This document shows, piece by piece, positions 57,018-64,000 of a stretch of DNA of 64,000 nt. Location of the stretch: the NCBI GenBank assembly GCA_013397455.1, contig VYZB01000210.1, positions 1,168,708-1,232,707 on the forward strand. Reading direction: 5' to 3'. Numbering within the stretch: position 1 is the stretch's first letter; the number at the start of each line of letters is the position of its first letter. Under the pieces are notes generated by a model. It had not been told where the DNA came from and did not search any database. It saw nothing but the letters and a program-made list of their open reading frames with translations. This DNA comes from Crotophaga sulcirostris. Lineage: Eukaryota > Chordata > Aves > Cuculiformes > Crotophagidae. The translations under genes were made by a program, and so were the position numbers.

Positions 57018-58718
57018 TTTAAGACAGCTAACATGAATTTAGAAAGCAAAATTTGGCTTCTTCTTAAACTCTTCTTCGAATTCTCAAAAATTCCTGGTGT
57101 AAGATACGAGTTGCCAGGAAATTTTTATTTATTGGGGGGTGGGGATGTAACTTTCTGGCTGAAATCAATAAATACATATAAGCAGAGAATAATGGATATC
57201 AAAGAGCTTCAAAAGTATACCTAGCAATTAGACATCTGAAAACTTTCGGCAAAATTCTGAAGAAACAGTTATTACAAAATGAACCTGCTTAGTTAGTTAG
57301 GATCAAATTCACTTTTCCTGGGATAAATTTTTCAATAAGAATTTTCATTCTAAATGTCTTTTAAACAAAACTAAGTAATGGACTTTAATTTGCATTTTCT
57401 CAACTTAAAAAAAATTTCAATTTATTTCCTCAAACCTAACTGTTTTCTGTTTTAGAATTTCACTGTGGAAATTTGGATCAAATGAGAATCTTCAGATGCT
57501 TTATTTCTGTCAAAAAGTTATTCAACGCTTGCGAGAGGAGGAAATAATCAAACCCCTTTATTTTAGCCCCAAGTATCGCTTTCAAGTACTCTAGGATCAT
57601 CTCAAATTCAAAAAATATTATCTGATGTTAGGAGCTTGAGGCAAATGACTTCTCTTGGAAATTGGGGTCATTCCAACCATCACGTTTTCCTTCATGTATA
57701 TCAGGATTTACACATTAGTCAGTATTTGGCCACAGGCAGGTGAAATAAGACCAAAAGCCAACACTGGGAGCAGCATCCGAAACTTTCCTGAAACTTGAAC
57801 TCAGTTGTGCTGCCTTGCTGCCACTGCATCTCCCACGTTGTGATCCATGATACGTGTCCTTGCAGTCTCCTGCTCTAAATGTCTAGAAATCTCTGCTGAG
57901 AAGTAAGGCATGTAAAAGCCCTTGGTACCAGTTAAAGCATTTACTCTCCTTGCTGCTTCCTTGAGGGAGGATGTTCCCTGTGGTTGTTGTACTCTTGGGT
58001 GCCTTAGGCTCCAGGATGAGTAAACCAGGAAACAGTTGAGATGAAAAAAAAAATAAAAAATATCTCTTTGTCCTGCCCAGGATTCAGTTATAACCTTTTT
58101 CCTGCTCCGACTTGATGGGTTTGTGGTTTCATCTCTTTGTGCGTGCATAAAGCCCCTGAAAAAGCTGTTTTCATTTGGGTTTTCCATTTTCATGGCACTA
58201 CGGTTCGCTTCTTTTTATTTACTCATTTTAGGTCTGCCTGATAGTCTTCCATCAGCCTCTGAACACATTTACATAATTTAAATACAAAATGCAAACATGC
58301 TGACTAATGTCTGCTTTAAATAAACTCTCTTAGGATAAGCTAGACATGTTCCCTATCACCAGACCCTCAGGCAAAAACCTGAGAACACAGATGAGCTTCA
58401 TGCAGTATCCTGCAAGTTGGTAGATTAAAAGCTGGTTTGGGACAAGTTGGGGAAGAAAACTCCAAAGTTCAGGGCCCTCTATTGATGATGCCTAGGCTGA
58501 AATGCTAATCTGAGAAAAATAAGACATTCTGGGAAAATTCTCAGAGTTGTTAAAGCTGTTCATGGTATTTCAAGAACTCTCCCAGGTTGGGGCAGGTTCC
58601 CATATCCTGAAGGACCACATAATGTGTGCCATGTTGCTCACAGCTAAAACTATTTCTAAACAACTTTTGGTGAGTTCAGGAAGTCCTGGATTCACCCCAT
58701 ATTACTGAGGAGGTAGGA
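57018..58718. other. Unique noncoding sequence
   Basis: A minus-strand frame of 130 codons (57801-58193) has no recognisable domain and a composition compatible with chance. Nothing else is recognised. Confidence 0.45.
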
Positions 58719-58900
58719 AAATCACAGTATCACAGTATCACAGCATCACAGGGTTGGAAAGGACCTCTGAGATCATCAAGTCCAACCTATAAACCAACAC
58801 TAACACCAACTCATCATCTAAACCATGGCACTGAGTGCCTCAGCCAATCTCCTCTTAAACACCTCCAGGGTTGGCGACTCCACCACCTCCCTAGGCAGCT
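58719..58900 (-). mobile_element. CR1 LINE 3' end, GATACTGT-tail subfamily
   Basis: Three tail units (ATCACAGT, ATCACAGT, ATCACAGC) are followed by GGGTTGGAAAGGACCTCTGA, ACTAACACCAACTCATCATC, AACCATGGCACTGAGTGCCT and the last ORF2 codons, then truncation near CTAGGCAGCT. Very close to the copy at 28457. Confidence 0.95.
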
Positions 58901-61043
58901 CTGCCTTTAATTGAAATAAATGATCCCCTCACAACTCCTCACCTCTATGCTGGTAAATTAACATTTATTGTCTCTGTCTCAACTTCACTTCTCTACAGTG
59001 GGGTTTTCAGACAGCTTTTGCTTCAGCCTTATTTATCAAGGGATGAATCTCACATAACTTCTGTTTTTTTGGTGGATAAAGTTTACTCTGAAACAGTAAA
59101 TTGTTGTCCATGAAGCAAACATCACCAGAAGGATGTTCACAGCACTTCTCCAAAACAACAGGTGAGATGAGTTGAATCTTTTTCCGTTGTCCAGAGGGCA
59201 AGACTTGACGACAGGTTTAGATCCAAAGCAGGCTCTTAGATCATTATCATTAGGTCGTGATGAATCCCACAGTGTTTTGGATAAATAAGGAAGAGACTCA
59301 TTCTGGAAGGTGATGAAGAGATTTGCACGGGAGTGATCTGTTGGCATCTGACAATTTTGAAGACAGGTCTTAGGCACTTTGCAAACTTATTTTAAGGCAG
59401 GTTCTCTCTGATACATCTAAAATGCTTAGAAAAAGGCAGAAATGGAACATGAATTATACCCAAGAATTCATGATACAGATGGTGAGATCTAGACAGTCTA
59501 AGTCCTGGCAGAAACAGACATTCCCATGTCATAGAGAACATCTGTAAATCTTTCTCTTCAGTACGATTTTCTTATGGATATGTAAAAAAACTCAGGCAGA
59601 ACTCTTGGAGAAAGTTAACAGCAAATGCATTTACATGTTTTGTGACACAAGTTATATCTTAAATGGTGTGTCCACTAATTTTTTTAAGGAACCTTTTAGG
59701 CAGTAAATAAATGAAAACAAAATCATATGCCTTAGTCAATATTAAGACTGTAGGGATAACAAATTCTAGTGGCCACTGATAATTTTAAAGTATTTCATTC
59801 TGTGGTTTATTTGGGATTTTTTTTTGTTTTATTTTCCAGTAGATTCTGAGTTTTAATCATTACCTTGCATCTGCAGTGATACAGCTTGTTTTCTCTCCTT
59901 CATTTTCTTGAGATGTTCTTCATTCTTCAGATTTCTGCTGCTGCTGAAACTAAACAAAGTCACCAATTACTTTTTTCTGTTTTTACAGCAATATTTTTCC
60001 TAATTTTTCTGTATGTAAAAGTGTTCCTTGGTAGATTACTGAGATCATATCAGTACTGCTCGAAACATTATAACAATATTTATTCCAACTTTGGTCTCCT
60101 CTGAATGCTAAGTCTGGAAACCAGCGTCACCATATTAGCACAGAAAAAAAAATGAAAATACACCTCAGCATCCTCATTGTTTGGGCTTTGACAGGTCTGA
60201 ACCAAATTCCCCCGGAGTCAGCCTGCAGGGTTCCACACAAACAGAGTTTCACACAGACTCTTAAAATAAGGGAACAACTTTATGGAGACTGGCAACTTTC
60301 GACCTGTCTGGTTAAAGAAATCAGAACTTCCTTCCTGATGATTTTATAATTCCACATGAGGGATTTTTGTTGTTGGAATAAAAATGATAAATTCTTCCCT
60401 TTTGCCCCTTAGGTGAAAGATGATTTTGTTGCAAATTAGGCAAAGCAGACAAGTTCTGGTTCTGTTCATGGCTCTGACACCCTCCTGTGAAATAACTACA
60501 AATGCTTCACTTGTCTCTGTACACCTCATTTTACCCACTGCAAGAAGATATTTTTCTATTTCCCGAAAGTCTGAATTCCTTTATTGTTTTTAAATATTTT
60601 AAAAAATTTGAAAAAAAAGTTTTCTTGCTGCAATGTCTTAATTTAATTCCACTTTGTATGGATAACTTCTTGCCTCTCTCAAATATCTTGGGAATAGGTT
60701 CGTCTACCTTGAATCCCTATCCTCTTCCTGATCCTTTTCTTATCATATTTTTTTATTTAGAAGAAAAAATTAGTCTGCTCAGCAGGATATAATGACTTCT
60801 TTCACAGTTAACTGGTGCATACAGACACACCCTTCTACAGAGAATGAGCAACACAGCAGCTCACTGGAATTTTTTGACATCTTTCTGTCAATATTCTGTT
60901 ATTCCTGGAGAGGTCCTATCTCAGCTGGAGCTGTGGCTTCCACTTGTGTTCAGAACCTCAAAACAAGTAGTCCAATAACAAAGAAATTGCATCCTAAAAG
61001 CCTTCAGTTGTTGTGAGGATACTGCCAATTATAGAAATGCTGG
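58901..61043. other. Unique AT-rich noncoding sequence
   Basis: 2.1 kb without a recognised element. The 113-codon minus-strand frame (59036-59377) overlaps another frame and has no family features. Confidence 0.5.
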
Positions 61044-61350
61044 ATGAAAGGGATCCCTCTGGAGGCTGCCTAGGCCTATCTCCCTCCTGGAGTAGGACTA
61101 TTACCAAGACTAGGCTAGGTCAGCTATGGCTTTGTCTAGCTAAGCCTTGAAAAGTACCCATTTTGGTGCCACATTGTCCTGATGAAGTTATGGTTGACTT
61201 GATGAACTAGACAGTTGGACTTGATGATCTTAAAGGACTTTTCCAACCTTAGTGGTTCTATGATTCTATAATGACCAACCTGAATATCCCAAGTGCAATT
61301 TGAGGTTGTTGGCCCTTGTTATACGGTCTGTTGCTACTAAGGAAGAGTTT
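61044..61350 (-). mobile_element. Old CR1 LINE (outer copy, split by a nested CR1)
   Basis: The left part GGGATCCCTCTGGAGGCTGC to GCTAAGCCTTGAAAAGTACC is a reversed, diverged 3' end. The right part, from about 61271, reads CCAACCTGAATATCCCAAGT, then GCAATTTGAGGTTGTTGGCC and CGGTCTGTTGCTACTAAGG, which is the reversed ORF2 C-terminal region. The two flank a younger plus-strand CR1, so it inserted into this element. Confidence 0.65.
61187..61270 (+). mobile_element. CR1 LINE 3' end (inner, nested copy)
   Basis: GACAGTTGGACTTGATGATC, TTAAAGGACTTTTCCAACCT and two octamers (GGTTCTAT, GATTCTAT) identify a short plus-strand copy. It lies in the opposite orientation inside the older minus-strand CR1. 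Confidence 0.88.
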
Positions 61351-62519
61351 GGATGTTGCAAAGGAAAATTCAGTCCTGTTTCCCTCAAACCAGTCCAGGT
61401 TACTCTCTTCTATTTAGGAAGGAAGGGGCAAGAGCAATCAGTAGAGCTCAGTGCTTCTTCTCTGGTGACTCCTTCCTGGAATAAACCTCAGTGAAGTGCA
61501 TAAAAAATCTAAACCATACAAAATCTCTGAAAGTTTTTTAAAGGTCTTAAGTGAGTGTCTTGGTATCATAGTTAGAAAAACTCTGGAAAAAAAATGTATT
61601 CTGCAGTCCTGTGTTGTCAATAACTTCAAGTTCATGTAACCTAAAAGAGAAAAGCAAAATGTACCGCAATGGCTGAAAGTCAAACAAATAAAAGCATAGA
61701 TCTTAAATAATGTCACTTACTCATCACTGAGTCCCAGGAGGACGTATCCCAGGGGTAAGTCATCCTGCCCACTATAACTCTTTCTCTTAAGAACTGATAA
61801 TTATTTTTGAAAGTGATTTCCTTTCTCCACTGACTATAAATGGAACCCAGAAAAGAGAATTACTTGGATGCCTCTGCGTATATGACTAATGACAAGAAAA
61901 ACCTCACCATGTGTTGATTCCTTTTCTGTTTTGTTTTGCTTGAAATAATAGTAATGCTAAAAAAAAACCAACCTAAATATAAAAGCTTGAAGTGATTTAT
62001 CAAAAGCCACAAGACAGACAAATGGTAAAACCAGAACACAGATGAACTTAATCAAGTTTTAGAACAGCTAAAGCTACAGTGCAAGTAATCCCCCAGGCAC
62101 AATGAAACATCTTACTGGGGAGTTGGTACTACATTGCAGCTCTGCCTTCTTGCTAGTGTCCACCCTGGCAGGTCTGTGAGTTCAATAAAGACTCATCTCA
62201 AAAACTCAACCGGAAGACATAAATCATTAGGATATTAAGCTTCATTAGTTCAGTAATTGTGAAACTCCTTTTTACTGCACCACAGTGTAGAAGAAGCTCC
62301 TCAGGGATGGACAAACAGTGAAAAAAAGGTGTATTCAACAAGAAGTGCAAGGAATTTTTCAGTTCTGCTACCAGCTTTTACTAACAGGTATCTTAAAACA
62401 TTGAGTAGACAGAATAACCTGTGTTTGCATAGATAAATGATTTACATAGGGAGTTGTTTATTTCTTTTAATTAGAAGGATGATCGTTCAAGTCGAAGAAT
62501 GAAAGCAGCTATGTAGTGG
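61351..62519. other. Unique noncoding sequence
   Basis: Nothing is recognised. Confidence 0.5.
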
Positions 62520-63100
62520 TATGAAGACGCTGCACGAGATTATTCCCCATGTGGGAATAAACCATATTGGATAAATAGTTCTATTACTGTGCTCTGGCTA
62601 GGGAGGTTGCCCAGATGCAATTACACTGGTATAATTGGTACAGCTTTGGTGTAAAGGCAAGGCTTCATTGTGGATAATTTGTTGACAAAATGATTAATCA
62701 TTTATTATTTGACAGTTAATCTGGAAGTCTATTAATTCACTTCTTACTCCTCCCCAGCCTCTCTCCCCATCCCCAGCACTCGCATAGATATACTCCACTC
62801 TCCACCTCTCTACCAATACTCCATGCCGGTGGGCCACTTTCAGAGTCACTGTGGGGAGCTGAAATCTATGTCACATTTTAAACCCACTTGCCTGGTATTG
62901 GGAAGAATAAATCTGCCTTTATTTTTTTCTTTTTGGCCTGATTTTCCATTTTGATATAAAGCTTTCAAGTCTGATATATTCATCACAAAAACTGGCCTCC
63001 TGACCTCGTCTTTCAAGTTGATGTATGAGGCAATTGCTGACCAATTAGGTTTAAGTTATGAGCCCTATGTAAATGTAATATTTCTCAATATATGGATAAA
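62520..63100. promoter_or_regulatory. Candidate conserved noncoding element, homeodomain-site rich
   Basis: Contains AAATGATTAATCATTT at 62688-62703, a perfect 16-base palindrome with two facing homeodomain-type GATTA/TAATC sites. It also has several other TAAT or ATTA words (GTATAATTGG, GACAGTTAATC, CTATTAATTC, GACCAATTAGG) and a TTCCC-N5-GGGAA motif near 62551. No repeat or ORF explains it. Enhancer function is inferred from motif density alone. Confidence 0.3.
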
Positions 63101-63599
63101 AGTTAGTAGAATTTCCCTTTATATTTAAATGGCTCTTTAACCACGTAGAGATTAAGTGGTGAATATAAAGGGGGAGACCAAAAAAAAACTTTAAAAGGTG
63201 TTAAATTTATCATGTGCCATAAAAGAAAATATATTTAATAAGCCACCAGTACTTCTTGGGTGGTTTTTCAGTTTCGTTTTACACTTTTGAGATTAAAAGA
63301 TACATGCAAAAATATGTACAAAGTACCTTTTTAAAAACTTTGGAAGAGGTCAAGGAGAAAATAGCTGGATTTCAAAAGCTGAACTTTTCAAGGATTTTCT
63401 CTGATTTCTCTAAAACAAGATAGCCTCCTCCTCCTCTTAATAGTTCTTCAATGCCTTTTTGGTAGCCAAAATCTTTGTTCTTTTTTTTTTTTTAAAAAAT
63501 ACAGCTTTGTAAAAGAAGAACTAAAATTAATTATGGCTATGGAACTTTTGCACAGAAGAGTTTAAAAAGCACAGACGTAAAGAAGGGAAAAAGATGAGG
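63101..63599. other. Unique AT-rich noncoding sequence
   Basis: A T-tract lies at about 63481-63493. Nothing else is recognised. Confidence 0.5.
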
Positions 63600-63910
63600 G
63601 CCCATTTATCTTATATTGACAGGACTAGCTTCAAAAGATGACCTTGAATCGTAATCATCCTAATGAGCTGAAAATATTTCACTTTAACAAGTGAAACTAT
63701 AATCAAATCAGTTTCTGAAAGCTCTACTAATGAGCATTTCCTTTGATGAAAACATGGTTCACTGTCTTAGTCTGCAGGAGGTGCACTACAGTAAGAGGCC
63801 AGCTCATGACAACTCATTAGCTGACCTGGGGAGAGACTAATTTGAATGCTTTTGATAAAAATTTCAAGGCTTTTTACTTAAATTACAATTTATGCACTTT
63901 TATAAATAGT
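63600..63910. promoter_or_regulatory. Candidate conserved noncoding element, homeodomain and nuclear-receptor sites
   Basis: TGACCTTGA at 63639-63647 is the reverse of an extended nuclear-receptor half site (SF-1/ERR type). Homeodomain cores recur (GTAATCATCCTAATGAGC, CTACTAATGAGCA, CTCATTAGCTGACC, GACTAATTTG), and a TCF/LEF-type CCTTTGATG lies near 63740. No ORF or repeat is recognised. This is inference from motif content. Confidence 0.3.
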
Positions 63911-64000
63911 CTAATTTTTATAAGTTGGGGGAAACTGGTTAGGAAGACTTCAAAGTCACGGAACAAAGTTTGTTTACAACATTTATTCTGGAGAATCTAC

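Noticed and set aside
57801..58193. 130-codon minus-strand open frame
   Set aside because: No recognised family or supporting context, and within chance expectation.
1..64000. CRISPR arrays, tRNA or rRNA genes, bacterial operons
   Set aside because: No regularly spaced repeats, no cloverleaf-compatible A/B-box pairs outside the MIR remnants, and no prokaryote-like coding density. The sequence is vertebrate.
1..64000. Endogenous viral coding genes (retroviral gag/pol/env or other viral insertions)
   Set aside because: None of the open frames carries viral motifs. The only retroviral trace is the solo LTR at 5640-6206.

Overview
This 64 kb window looks like a gene desert or a very large intron from a bird, probably a non-galliform neoavian. 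The main evidence is about 25 fragments of CR1, the dominant avian LINE. They carry the family's hallmarks: 5' truncation, an open end to ORF2, a conserved 3' end and a short octamer tail. Other support is one solo LTR of an avian endogenous retrovirus (ERVL-like by recollection), remnants of MIR-type SINEs, and copies of an old palindromic MITE-like repeat that I recall from birds, crocodilians and turtles. The sequence is AT-rich, with one 69-base assembly gap and one isolated N.

No protein-coding exon of a host gene could be supported. The only ORFs with recognisable proteins are the ends of CR1 ORF2, the reverse-transcriptase polyprotein. All other open frames are short, lack family features and are about as long as chance allows. 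No tRNA, rRNA, snRNA, CRISPR array or viral coding region was seen.

Layout. 1-9 kb: mostly unique sequence, with a CR1 whose RT domain is joined to its C-terminus by an internal deletion (about 4 kb), the solo LTR (5.6-6.2 kb), and old CR1 and MITE pieces. 9.7-11 kb: a cluster of MITE remnants interrupted by an odd duplicated CR1 piece next to an N. 11-20 kb: largely unique and AT-rich, with a CpG-richer pocket at 12.5 kb. 20.3 kb: a CR1 nested inside another. 24.3-25.4 kb: the most promoter- or enhancer-like part, CpG-rich then AT-rich. 27.7-29 kb: two adjacent CR1s on the minus strand with long open ORF2 ends. 32-37.8 kb: more CR1s, including a head-to-head pair, and the gap. 40-45 kb: MIR remnants, five short CR1 fragments and a G-quadruplex-prone pocket. 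45-58 kb: mostly unique, with a rearranged CR1 at 50.2 kb. 58.7-61.4 kb: two CR1 loci, one nested. 62.5-63.9 kb: homeodomain-site-rich sequence typical of developmental conserved noncoding elements.

Nothing here amounts to a new biological system. The observations most worth checking are the duplicated CR1/MITE segment at 9.73-9.99 kb (assembly artefact or templated insertion), the CpG-rich and homeodomain-rich noncoding pockets, and a CR1 subfamily with a variant GATACTGT tail. Family names rest on remembered consensus sequences, because no database search was possible.
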